Part shown: piece by piece, positions 39,381-47,149 of the stretch
Numbering within the stretch: the stretch's first letter is position 1
Layout: each line of letters starts with the position of its first letter
NCBI RefSeq assembly: GCF_000771745.2
Contig: NZ_JPSL02000038.1
Location: 1 to 64,000, forward strand
DNA from: Thermus filiformis
Lineage (GTDB): Bacteria; Deinococcota; Deinococci; Deinococcales; Thermaceae
DNA length: 64,000 nt
Direction: 5' to 3'
The notes under the pieces: model-generated
Told to the model about the DNA's origin: nothing
What the model saw: only the letters and a program-made list of their open reading frames with translations
Databases searched by the model: none
Position numbers and translations under genes: made by a program

Positions 39381-41061
39381 CCGGTTTATGCAGAGTCATT
39401 CACAGCGTCTGCACGTAGACTCCGGCCCCCCACCGGTAAGGGGGGACCTAAGCCCGCCTTCCGCCCCTCCCACAGTCCTTGCACCAGAACGGGCTTGAGG
39501 GGAGAAAGGTCCCTCGGCACCTCATGCCCAAGGAGGGGAAGGAGGAGACCTACCCTCAGGACCCTCCAGGGATTAGCGCCGTAGGGGTTCCTTCCGTCGG
39601 TTGACCCCTCCCGGCTCCCTGACGAGCCCTGCGAGCTTATCAAAAGCAAGGCCCTTTCGGCCTTGCGGAGCTCACGAGACCAACGACGCTTCAGGTAGGG
39701 GTTTTTCTCATGCTTCCTCCTTTCTCTCAACTCCTTTGCCTTCTCCCGGTAGAACGCTTCTCCGTTCTCTCGGAAGCGGGGGTCTTCAAGCAACGCTCGG
39801 TAGTTCTTCGGGAGTCGTTCTTCAAACCCCAGGGCTCTTCTTCCGATGACGTAGGCGGCGGCGATGTCCTTGGAGAGGGAGAGCTGGGGTGCGTACTTGA
39901 GCATCCCAATCGTGGAGGTGTCCTGGGGGTTTACCTGGACGACCTCCACGCCCCGCTTCTTGGCCAGGGTGTGGATTTTGTTCAGGAGGGAAGCGTAGGC
40001 GAAACGGTGTTGCCACCTGCGGAAGGCCCTTCCGGAGCCGTCCCCCCGCCGAGATTTGCGCAGGTACTTTAGGCGTTCCGTGGCGATGGCCACCCCACTC
40101 GCCAGGGCGAAGTCCACCACCTTGTGGGCCATCGTCCACAGCAGGGTTTCCTTAGCCCCACGGCTCTGAGCTTGGTCCACCTCTTCCAGGGAGAGGGTGG
40201 AGTAGCGGAGAAGGTTACCATCTGGGCCGACTAGGGCCAAGGCAAGGTGGTAGGGGTCGGCGTTCACGTCCAGAGCAAGGACACCTTTGTCCTTAGTGTG
40301 GACGAGGGGCGGAGCCTTCTCCTCCCAGGTGAAGCTGGCGTAGACCTGGCCGTTCCTGAGGTTCAGCTCCACGTTGTAGGGTTCTTTGGCGTACACCCTT
40401 TGCAGGAGCTGGCCTAGGTTGGGGTGGGAAGTCTGGACTAAAGCGTAGGCGTAGGTTCCGTTCCCAAGGTTGACCCGGAGCCAAAGGGCTCCCTTTTCCA
40501 CCTCCAGCCGTAGATTGAGGTTCCCACCTTTGGCCTTATCTCCACGAGAATAGAGAAGGCCCTGCCGCTTTTCCTTCCACTCTTGCTTCCTCTTTTTGAG
40601 AAGCTTAGGGTTGTGCTTCTTTTGGAGGTCAAGGAAGAGCTTCCTTCCCCCGAAGATCACCTTCCGAGGGTTTTCCCCGCGCTCGCGGGCGGAAGACAGG
40701 ACCATCTCCGCTTTTAGGATTGCATCGCCTGCGTAGCGGGTGTTGAGGTCGAAAAGGGCGCACAGGGGGCCGTCCTGCTTCTTGAGCTCTTTCCGGGACC
40801 ACCCTTCCAGCAGGCGGTTGTAGGCGAAGCGGTGGGCGGAAGAAAACCTACGCATGAGGTCCAGGACGGCGCGTTTGTCCTCCTCGTGAAGAAAGATGAG
40901 CTTAGCCTGAACTCCCTGGAAGTAGCTTTGTCCCATGGCCATCGGGGGCGTGCTTCCGCCTCAAGGACCATTATAATCGGCCCTTTCGGTGTTCCCGGGG
41001 AGTAACCGGTTTTCGGGGTCTGCTTACCTGTGGGTGTGAAGGGCACAGCAGAAAAGGGTAT
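39381..41061 (-). mobile_element. TnpB-only IS200/IS605-type element, copy 2
   Basis: Same shape as copy 1 at 5515-7237. The upstream end starts ATACCCTTTTCTGC (minus strand from 41061), the downstream end is TAAACCGG ending at 39381. The left-end region (40937-41061) holds an inverted repeat CTGTG/CACAG and a TATAAT box about 35 nt before the gene. No tnpA and no clear target duplication. It lies inside the DUF4282 gene. Confidence 0.7.
39386..40936 (-). CDS. tnpB: TnpB-related RuvC-like protein (IS605 OrfB type), copy 2
   Basis: 516 residues from ATG at 40936 (MGQSYFQGVQAKL); the frame extends two codons further. RuvC-like motifs as in copy 1: VLALDVNADP, IATERLKYL, LSLSKDIAAAY. No CxxC zinc finger. 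Differences from copy 1 are spread along the gene and mostly conservative, so both copies appear under selection or recently moved. C-terminal 70 residues are the most divergent. The stop codon forms part of the element end. Confidence 0.85.
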   Translation of the reverse strand: MGQSYFQGVQAKLIFLHEEDKRAVLDLMRRFSSAHRFAYNRLLEGWSRKELKKQDGPLCALFDLNTRYAGDAILKAEMVLSSARERGENPRKVIFGGRKLFLDLQKKHNPKLLKKRKQEWKEKRQGLLYSRGDKAKGGNLNLRLEVEKGALWLRVNLGNGTYAYALVQTSHPNLGQLLQRVYAKEPYNVELNLRNGQVYASFTWEEKAPPLVHTKDKGVLALDVNADPYHLALALVGPDGNLLRYSTLSLEEVDQAQSRGAKETLLWTMAHKVVDFALASGVAIATERLKYLRKSRRGDGSGRAFRRWQHRFAYASLLNKIHTLAKKRGVEVVQVNPQDTSTIGMLKYAPQLSLSKDIAAAYVIGRRALGFEERLPKNYRALLEDPRFRENGEAFYREKAKELRERRKHEKNPYLKRRWSRELRKAERALLLISSQGSSGSREGSTDGRNPYGANPWRVLRVGLLLPLLGHEVPRDLSPLKPVLVQGLWEGRKAGLGPPLPVGGRSLRADAVNDSA

Positions 41062-41223
41062 GAACCCCCCGAGCCCCTAGGAGAGGAGGATGACCGCCAT
41101 CACCCCCAGGGCCAGGGCGTAGAGCACCCCGGTGAGCCGGATGGTGATGAAGCGCCGGAAGCTGAAGTCAAACAGGGCCTGGAAGAACGCCTGTGGGTCC
41201 ATGTTTTCCCTCCAGCTTCCAGT

Positions 41224-41868
41224 CTACAGCGACTCGGCGAGCCTGAGGAAGACCTTCGGGGGCTCGGGGGCCTTCCCGCCGTCCTGCCAGGAGAAGCGCA
41301 GATCCTCCACCCGGCCCGGCCCCACCCCCATCCCCTGGGGGAAGAGGGGGCGGTAGTCCAAAGGCGGCCGGACCTCCTCGGCCCCCAGGGCCTCCTTGAG
41401 GCGGGCAAGCTCCCTCTCGGGGCCGAAGTGGAAGGCGTACAGCCACTCCCCCTCCCGCCAGAGGAACCGGGCCTCCACCTCGGGGAAGGCCCCGGGCCAG
41501 GGGGCCCGAAGGAGGGCGCTTTCCCGCCCCGGCCGGAGGCGGAAGACGGCCTCCTCCGCCCGGCCCAACAGGCCGAAGCTTCCCACGAAGGGCCGGACCA
41601 GGTCGTAGCCCTGGACGTTCTTCACCGTCACCCCCCCGGCCCGGACCCGGCGCCCCCGGGGGGTGAGGAAGGTGAGGCCCAGGACCTCGGCGGCGAAGAA
41701 GAAGGTCTGGCCGAACCCGCCTCGCTCCAGAAGCCCCCCTACCCCCCCGGGGAGCTCCACCGGGGGAAAGGGGGGGTAGAGGCCCGTCCCCTCCAAGGCC
41801 GCGTGGACCTCCAGAAGCCCGGCCTCGGCCGGTACGCGCAGGTACTGGTCCTGAAGCGCCAGCTCCAC
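41224..41868 (-). CDS. GlcE-like FAD-binding oxidoreductase subunit, short
   Basis: 214 residues resembling the second half of the FAD domain of glycolate oxidase subunit Glc[46 protein letters not shown], then the C-terminal domain. The first FAD subdomain with the pyrophosphate-binding loop is missing, so FAD binding is doubtful. GTG start is 4 bp after the MFS stop, same strand. Either a shortened subunit or a decayed gene. No glcD or glcF is in the window. Confidence 0.65.
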   Translation of the reverse strand: MELALQDQYLRVPAEAGLLEVHAALEGTGLYPPFPPVELPGGVGGLLERGGFGQTFFFAAEVLGLTFLTPRGRRVRAGGVTVKNVQGYDLVRPFVGSFGLLGRAEEAVFRLRPGRESALLRAPWPGAFPEVEARFLWREGEWLYAFHFGPERELARLKEALGAEEVRPPLDYRPLFPQGMGVGPGRVEDLRFSWQDGGKAPEPPKVFLRLAESL

Positions 41869-41872
41869 CCCC

Positions 41873-42916
41873 TCATGGTATCCGGCTTGAGAGCAAAAGG
41901 GCCGAGGCGGCCAGGGCCAGGGCCAGGAGGAGGGCCAGGGGCAGGTGGGGGAGGAAGAGGGGGTAGAGGAGGCCCGCCGCCGTTCCCCCCAGGTAGAAGG
42001 CCGCCACGTAGGTGGCGCTCACCCCGCTTCCCAGCTGGCCCGCCCGGGCGGCCACCAGGCTCTGGGCGGGGAAGAGGGCGGCCATCATGAGGACGAAGCC
42101 CAAAACGGGCGGGTCAAAGAGCTGGGCCAGCACCCCCAGGACCACCCCCAAGAAGGCGAGCCGCAGGGCCCTAAGGTAGCCCAGCCGGGCGGCCAGAAAG
42201 CCGCTTAAGGCGCTTCCCGGCAGGCCAAAGAGGTAGGCCAGGTAGCTGAGCCCCACCTGGGCCGGGCCGTAGCCCAGGGCCTCGAGGCGGTAGGGGAGGA
42301 GGTTGGCCAGGAATAGGTTCAAAAACAGGAGGATGAAGCCCAAAAGGTAGAGGGGCAAGGCCCTCAGGTCGTACCGGGGCGGGGTCTGGGGCAGGGGGGC
42401 GTGGACCCGGAGGAGGAGGGGGCCGAGGAGGAGGCTGGGGAGGGAGAGGAGGAGGAGGGCCGGCCGCACCCCCAGCCCCTCGGAGAGGACCCCGGCCAGG
42501 ACCCGACCCAGCCCGCCCCCCAGGACGTTCCCGGCCATGTATAGCCCCGCCATCTCCAGCCGCCTTTGGGGGAAGAGGTGGGGGATGAGGGCCAGGGAGA
42601 GGCCGGGGACCAGGGCCACCCCCAGGCCCTGGAGGAGCCGGGCCAAAAGCCAAGCCCCAAGCCCGGGAGCCAGCGCCCCCGCCACCCCCCCGAGCCCCAC
42701 CAGGAGGAGGCCGCTCCCCAGAACCAGGCCCGGCCGCACGGGGAGCCTTGGGACCCAGGGGGAGGCCAGGACCAGGAGGAGGAGGGGAAGCCCCATCCCC
42801 GGCCCGGCCGAGCCCGGAGGCGCTCCGAAGAGCCGCTCCAGGGCCGGCAGGAGGGGGACCACGCTGTAAAAGGCGCTGTAGAGCGCCACGCCGGAGAGGA
42901 GGACCAGGGGCCCCAT
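41873..42916 (-). CDS. MFS transporter
   Basis: 347 residues, about ten to eleven hydrophobic segments; slightly short for the superfamily (usual 390-420, twelve helices). Contains LLARLLQGLGVALVPGLSLALI, the typical helix-4 motif, and a long Leu-rich second half. ATG at 42916 is 7 nt behind TAGGAT on the minus strand and seems leaderless. Substrate unknown. Confidence 0.82.
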   Translation of the reverse strand: MGPLVLLSGVALYSAFYSVVPLLPALERLFGAPPGSAGPGMGLPLLLLVLASPWVPRLPVRPGLVLGSGLLLVGLGGVAGALAPGLGAWLLARLLQGLGVALVPGLSLALIPHLFPQRRLEMAGLYMAGNVLGGGLGRVLAGVLSEGLGVRPALLLLSLPSLLLGPLLLRVHAPLPQTPPRYDLRALPLYLLGFILLFLNLFLANLLPYRLEALGYGPAQVGLSYLAYLFGLPGSALSGFLAARLGYLRALRLAFLGVVLGVLAQLFDPPVLGFVLMMAALFPAQSLVAARAGQLGSGVSATYVAAFYLGGTAAGLLYPLFLPHLPLALLLALALAASALLLSSRIP

Positions 42917-42922
42917 CCCCCT

Positions 42923-42929
42923 TATCCTA
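42923..42929. promoter_or_regulatory. Two-way leaderless promoter between the MFS gene and priA
   Basis: Gap of 18 bp. Plus strand: TATCCT (42923-42928), 6 nt, ATG of priA. Minus strand: TAGGAT (42929-42924), 7 nt, ATG of the MFS gene. The hexamers overlap in TATCCTA. Same plan as at 17845, 32670 and 37926. Confidence 0.6.
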
Positions 42930-42934
42930 GGGGC

Positions 42935-45034
42935 ATGGGGGTCCTCTCCGTCCTCCTGCCCCTTCCCCTCGGCCCCATGAGCTACCTTCCGCCCTTCGGG
43001 TTCGCGGGGGAGGCTTTGGGCCGCCGGGTGGCCGTGCCCTGGCGGGGGGAGGTGCGGGTGGGGGTGGTGGTGGAGGAGCTCCCCGCCGAGGCCCGGCCCT
43101 CCCTGCGCCACGCCGTCGCCCTCTTGGACGAGAAGCCCTTCCTGAGGCCCCAGGAGATCGCCTTTCTGAGGGAGGCCGCCCGCTACCTCTTCGCCCCGGA
43201 GGGCCTGGTCCTGATGGACCTCCTCCCCCCTTTCCCTCCCCTAGAGCACCGGGTGCGCCTCCTGCCGGAGGCGGACCCCGGCCTTCTTCCCCCAGGCCTC
43301 GAGGCCCTTTCGGACTGGCAGGAGGCCCGGGGGTTTGACCCAAAGCTTCTGGACCTCCTCCGGGAGAACGGGGTCCTGGAGGAGGAGGTGCGCTTCCGGC
43401 GGCAGAACCCCGCTTTGTGGCTCCACCCCGCTGAGAGGGACGGTCCCCTTTCCGAGGAGGAGGAGCGGGCCTACCGGGCCCTTTTGGAGATGGGCCAGGC
43501 CCGGAGCATGGCGGAGCTGGCCCGGAAGGCCGGGGTGAGCGTGCGGGTGGTCCAGCGCCTCCTGAAGCGGGGGGTGTTCCGGCTGGCCCCGGCCAGGCGG
43601 CCCGCAGAGCCGGTGGAGCCCCTCCTTCTGCCCGAGCTCCCGGGCCGGATCAATGGGGGGCGGCTTCCCGACCGGCTGCGCCTCCTCATGGGCCTTATCC
43701 AGGGGAAGCGGGCCTTGGTTCTCTTCCCGGAGGTGGCCCTCCTCGAGGCCTACCTCCGCCACTTTCCCGAGGCTTACCCCCTGCACGGGGGGCTTTCCGT
43801 GGAGGAGAGGGCCCGGCTTTTTGAGGACCCCCCCGGCCAGGTCTTCGCCACCTACCAGGGCCTCCTCCTCCCCGCTGACTGGGACCTGATCGTGGTGGTG
43901 GAGGAGGGGAGCGAGAGCTACAAGCTTTCATCTGGAAGCCGGGCCTTCATCCCCCCTTTGGCCGAGCTCAGGGCCCGGCTTCTGGGCGTCCCCCTGGTCT
44001 ACCTGGGCCAGGTCCCCAGCGTGGAGGTCCTGGACCGGCCGGGCTACACCTTTCCCGTGCCCAGGCCCAGGCTCCACCTGGTGGACCTGAACCGGGCCCG
44101 GGGCTGGCCCTTCACCGGGGAGGCCTGGGCCCTTCTGCAGCAGGTGGAGGCCCGGGGCCGCCAGGCCCTGGTCCTTTCGGGCAGGAAGGGGTACAGCGCC
44201 CTCCTCAGGTGCAGGGACTGCGGCTACAAGCCCATGTGCCCCAACTGCGCCCTGCCCCTTCGGTACCACGAGCACCGCCTCCTCTGCCACCAGTGCGGCC
44301 ACGAGGAGCCCCCTCCCCCCCTCTGCCCCCGGTGCGGCTCGGACCTGATAGAGCCCCGGGGCCCCGGCCTGGACTGGCTTTACAAGGAGCTGAAGGAAAA
44401 GCTCTCCCTCCCCGTCTTCCGCCTTTCCCGGGACAAACGCGACGACCTCGAGCCCCTCCTTAGGGGAGAGCCCGGGGTCCTGGTGGCGACCACCCTGGTC
44501 CTCCGGGGCCCCCTTCTGCCCGACCTGGCCCTCGTCCTCCTGCCCTACGCGGACGGCTTCATCTACGAGGGGGACTTCCGGGCGCAGGAGCGCTACCACC
44601 GCCTCCTCTGGGCCCTTACCGAGCTCCACCCCGCCCGGCGGCCCCTTCTGGCCCTGCAGACCTTTGAGCCCGACCACCCGGTTCACCAGGGCCTCCTCGA
44701 GGGGAGCGTGGAGGCCTACCTCCACCGGGAGAAGGCCCTGCGGGAGGCTTTGGACTACCCTCCGAAGACGCGGATGCTGAAGCTGGAGGTCGCCCACCCC
44801 AAGGAGCCGGTGGCCCGGGAGCGGGCCCTGGCCCTGGCGGAGGCCCTGAAGGGGGAGGAGGGGGTCATGGGCCCCGCCCCCGCCCCCGTTCCCCGGGTCA
44901 AGGGGAGGTACGTCTTTCACCTCCTCCTCAAAGGGAGCACCGAGCGGCTGGCGGCCCTCCTCGCCCGTTTGGACAGCAGGTGGTATAAACTGGACCCCGA
45001 CCCCTTGCGCTTCGTGGGCCTTCTGGAAGACTGA
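42935..45034 (+). CDS. priA: Primosomal protein PriA without helicase motifs
   Basis: 699 residues. The N-terminal DNA-binding domain and the zinc-binding block (CRDCGYKPMCPNC, then CHQCG and CPRCG) are intact, and the C-terminal domain ends in WYKLDPDPLRFVGLLED. The ATPase part has lost its motifs: where GxTGSGKTE should stand the sequence is INGGRLPDRLRLLMGLIQGKR, and the DEEH box reads VVEEGSESY. It probably loads the replisome at forks without unwinding DNA itself, as described for Deinococcus PriA. Confidence 0.92.
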   Translation: MGVLSVLLPLPLGPMSYLPPFGFAGEALGRRVAVPWRGEVRVGVVVEELPAEARPSLRHAVALLDEKPFLRPQEIAFLREAARYLFAPEGLVLMDLLPPFPPLEHRVRLLPEADPGLLPPGLEALSDWQEARGFDPKLLDLLRENGVLEEEVRFRRQNPALWLHPAERDGPLSEEEERAYRALLEMGQARSMAELARKAGVSVRVVQRLLKRGVFRLAPARRPAEPVEPLLLPELPGRINGGRLPDRLRLLMGLIQGKRALVLFPEVALLEAYLRHFPEAYPLHGGLSVEERARLFEDPPGQVFATYQGLLLPADWDLIVVVEEGSESYKLSSGSRAFIPPLAELRARLLGVPLVYLGQVPSVEVLDRPGYTFPVPRPRLHLVDLNRARGWPFTGEAWALLQQVEARGRQALVLSGRKGYSALLRCRDCGYKPMCPNCALPLRYHEHRLLCHQCGHEEPPPPLCPRCGSDLIEPRGPGLDWLYKELKEKLSLPVFRLSRDKRDDLEPLLRGEPGVLVATTLVLRGPLLPDLALVLLPYADGFIYEGDFRAQERYHRLLWALTELHPARRPLLALQTFEPDHPVHQGLLEGSVEAYLHREKALREALDYPPKTRMLKLEVAHPKEPVARERALALAEALKGEEGVMGPAPAPVPRVKGRYVFHLLLKGSTERLAALLARLDSRWYKLDPDPLRFVGLLED

Positions 45035-45050
45035 TGCCACAGGTGGCAGG

Positions 45051-46181
45051 ATGCGGACGGCCTGGCTGGAGATAGACCTGGACGCCTTAGAGTACAACTG
45101 GCGCCTGATTCAGACCAAGGCGCAAGGGGAGGTCATCCCCGTGCTGAAGGCGGACGCCTACGGGCACGGGGCCCTTTTCCTGGCCCGCTACCTCCTCGCC
45201 CGGGGGGCCCGGCGGGTGGCCGTGGCCCGCGTCTCCGAAGGGCGGGCCCTGCGCCAGGGGGGGGTGGAGGGGGAGGTCCTCCTCCTGGGGAGCCTCCACC
45301 CCCTCGAGGCCGAGGAGGCCCTGAGGTGGGGCCTCGTCCCGAGCCTTTCCACCTGGGAGGCCGCTTTGGCCCTTTCCCAGAGGGCCCGGGCCCTGGGCCT
45401 TTCCCCCCGGGCCCACCTGGAGGTGGACACGGGGATGCACCGCACCGGGGTGGACTGGCGCGAGGCGGCCGCCTTTTACCACCGCCTCCGGGAGCTGGGG
45501 GTCCGGGTGGAGGGGGTCTACACCCACCTGGCCAGCGCGGAGGAGGACCCGGCCTTCACCGAGCTCCAGCGCAGGCGGTTCGCCGAGGTGCGCCGGGCCT
45601 TGGGGGAGGGGCCCTTGTACCACCTGGAGAACTCCGCCGGCCTCTTCCTCTACGGCCCCTCCGCCCAAGGGGTGCGGGTGGGGCTGGCCCTTTACGGCCT
45701 CTTCCCGGGGGTGGGGCTTCGGCCTATCTTGCGCCTCAAGGCCCGGCCCACCCTGGTGAAGCGGCTGGAGAGGGAGGCCCGGGTGGGCTACGGGGGGGAG
45801 TACGTGGCCAAAGGCGGGGAGTGGCTCGCCACCTTGCCCGTGGGCTACGCGGACGGACTGCCCCGGGGCCAGGCCCGCTGGGTCCGGGGGCCGGACGGGG
45901 CCCTTCTCCCCATCGTGGGCCGGATCTCCATGGACCAGATCGCCGTGCGCCTGGAGGGGCCGGTGGGCCTCGAGGCGGTCTTTGAGGTGATCGGGAAGGA
46001 GGGAAAGACCAGCCTCTTCGCCCTGGCCGAGGCCCGGGGCACCATCGTCTACGAGGCCGCCACCAGCCTGAAGCGCCTTCCCCGCCTTTACCTGGCCCAG
46101 GGGCGCGTGTACGCTGAGGAGGATGCAGGCGGTGCGCCTCTTCCAGGGCTACCTCTGGCACCCGAGGGGGATGGCCTTTGA
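45051..46181 (+). CDS. alr: Alanine racemase
   Basis: Pyridoxal-phosphate enzyme making D-alanine for peptidoglycan. 376 residues: PLP-lysine K33 in VLKADAYGHGA, HLEVDTGMHRTGV, LENSAGLF, GVRVGLALYG, the catalytic Tyr in RVGYGGEY, and VGRISMDQIAV. AGGTGGCAGG precedes the ATG. The C-terminal tail beyond about residue 355 is Gly/Pro-rich and overlaps the next gene by 59 bp. Confidence 0.95.
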   Translation: MRTAWLEIDLDALEYNWRLIQTKAQGEVIPVLKADAYGHGALFLARYLLARGARRVAVARVSEGRALRQGGVEGEVLLLGSLHPLEAEEALRWGLVPSLSTWEAALALSQRARALGLSPRAHLEVDTGMHRTGVDWREAAAFYHRLRELGVRVEGVYTHLASAEEDPAFTELQRRRFAEVRRALGEGPLYHLENSAGLFLYGPSAQGVRVGLALYGLFPGVGLRPILRLKARPTLVKRLEREARVGYGGEYVAKGGEWLATLPVGYADGLPRGQARWVRGPDGALLPIVGRISMDQIAVRLEGPVGLEAVFEVIGKEGKTSLFALAEARGTIVYEAATSLKRLPRLYLAQGRVYAEEDAGGAPLPGLPLAPEGDGL

Positions 46182-46440
46182 CCGGGGGCTCCTTCCCGAG
46201 GAGGTGGAGGGGGCCCGCCTCCTCCTGGACGAGGTCCCGCCCCCCACCCCCTTCTTTGAGGACGGCACCCCCACCGCCACCCAGCGGTTTTACCAGCTCA
46301 CCCTGGTGGTCAAGACGGAAGAGCCCCCCGAAGCCCTCCACCCCTGGGCCGAGCGGGTGGAGAAGGCCCTGAGGCCCCTCCTCGAGGGCCTGCCGCCCCA
46401 GGTGGGCTGGCTCCTTTTGGAGGACCTCCGCCCCCTATAG
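46123..46440 (+). CDS. Small protein of unknown function overlapping alr
   Basis: 105 residues, starting MQAVRLFQGYLWHPRG. No family recognised. The first 19-20 codons overlap the alr 3' end in another frame; starting at ATG 46171 (MAFDRGLLPEE) would reduce the overlap to 11 bp and give 89 residues. A long open frame, a plausible GAGGAT before the first ATG, and tight linkage make it a likely real gene. Confidence 0.55.
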   Translation: MQAVRLFQGYLWHPRGMAFDRGLLPEEVEGARLLLDEVPPPTPFFEDGTPTATQRFYQLTLVVKTEEPPEALHPWAERVEKALRPLLEGLPPQVGWLLLEDLRPL

Positions 46441-46464
46441 GCCTTGCGCCAAGCTGGGATGGGA

Positions 46465-47142
46465 TTATTTGCGGAGGAGGAAGGCCAGGAGGAAGGAGAC
46501 CGCCCCCAGGCCGAGGGCCAGAAGGGCGGGGTAGGGCGGCGGGGTCTTCCGCACAGGCGGCAGAACCCCCGTCTGGTAGGCCCGGGTCTGGTCCTCGGCC
46601 AGGACGTCCACCGCGTTGGGCATCCCCGGGGGGGCGGCCAGGGTCCAGGGGCCCGGCTCGAGGGCCGCGGGCCGGAAGAACCAGGGGGCGAAGGGGTCGT
46701 AAAGCCCCACGGCCACGTAGTAGCCGTACGCCCCTGGGGGGAGGCCGGTGTGGAGGACCAGCTCCTCCCCCACCTTCTCCGCCCGCACCGGGGTGGCCTC
46801 GCCCTCTGGGGTGCGCTTCTCTCCTCCGAAGCCCGTGAGCAGGAAGGCCACCTCCCACCCTTCCCCTTTCGGGGTCCTGAACCCGGCCCCCGGCAGGACC
46901 TCCTCACCCCCGGGGCCGGTGTCCAGGTAGACGGCCACCGTGGCCAGGGAGAAGCCCAGGGGGGCCTCCAGGGGGTTAGGGTAGCGGGCGAGCCGCACCC
47001 TCAGGACCAGCTCCTCCCCCTCCTCCACACAGAGGCCCAGAAGGTCCGCATAGCCCCGGCCCGCCTCCTGGAAGAGGGCGGCCTGGGGGTACTGGTAGGC
47101 CAGGCCCTGGTCGTCGCCGGGGGGGTCGGTGAAGCACAGCAC
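46465..47142 (-). CDS. Glucodextranase-C/DOMON-like domain protein with C-terminal membrane helix
   Basis: 225 residues. FTDPPGDDQGLAYQYP, NPLEAPLGFSLATVAVYLDTGPGG and LPGAGFRTP match the beta-sandwich found at the C-terminus of glucodextranases and of some archaeal and bacterial surface proteins. A membrane helix (about 202-221) and LLRK end follow a Pro-rich stretch. No signal peptide precedes the domain, which is odd for an extracellular fold. GTG start, 7 bp after yvcK. A start inside yvcK cannot be excluded. Confidence 0.65.
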   Translation of the reverse strand: MLCFTDPPGDDQGLAYQYPQAALFQEAGRGYADLLGLCVEEGEELVLRVRLARYPNPLEAPLGFSLATVAVYLDTGPGGEEVLPGAGFRTPKGEGWEVAFLLTGFGGEKRTPEGEATPVRAEKVGEELVLHTGLPPGAYGYYVAVGLYDPFAPWFFRPAALEPGPWTLAAPPGMPNAVDVLAEDQTRAYQTGVLPPVRKTPPPYPALLALGLGAVSFLLAFLLRK

Positions 47143-47149
47143 CTTCCTC

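Larger units (their letters stand above)
39212..41202 (-). pseudogene. DUF4282 membrane protein gene split by TnpB element copy 2
   Basis: The 5' part (41202-41077) encodes MDPQAFFQALFDFSFRRFIT and a first membrane helix, ending in TAG after MAVILLS. The 3' part (39376-39212) encodes REGFLQGLVQLFLLTPLAF, a second helix, and IRVAENTTLMVEELRKEG with stop. Together they give the usual two-helix DUF4282 layout of about 100 residues. Joining TTC at 41064-41062 directly to AGG at 39376 keeps one frame except for the TAG, so the gene had or gained a nonsense change as well as the insertion. Confidence 0.8.

Noticed and set aside
41873-43111. 412-codon version of the MFS transporter starting inside priA
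   Set aside because: The first 65 residues are His/Pro-rich antisense of priA; the membrane protein begins at 42916 with its own -10 box.
46441-46466. CTTGCGCCAAGCTGGGATGGG after the 105-codon gene as a terminator
   Set aside because: Only the loop and right arm of a palindrome unit remain; no partner arm, so no stable hairpin.
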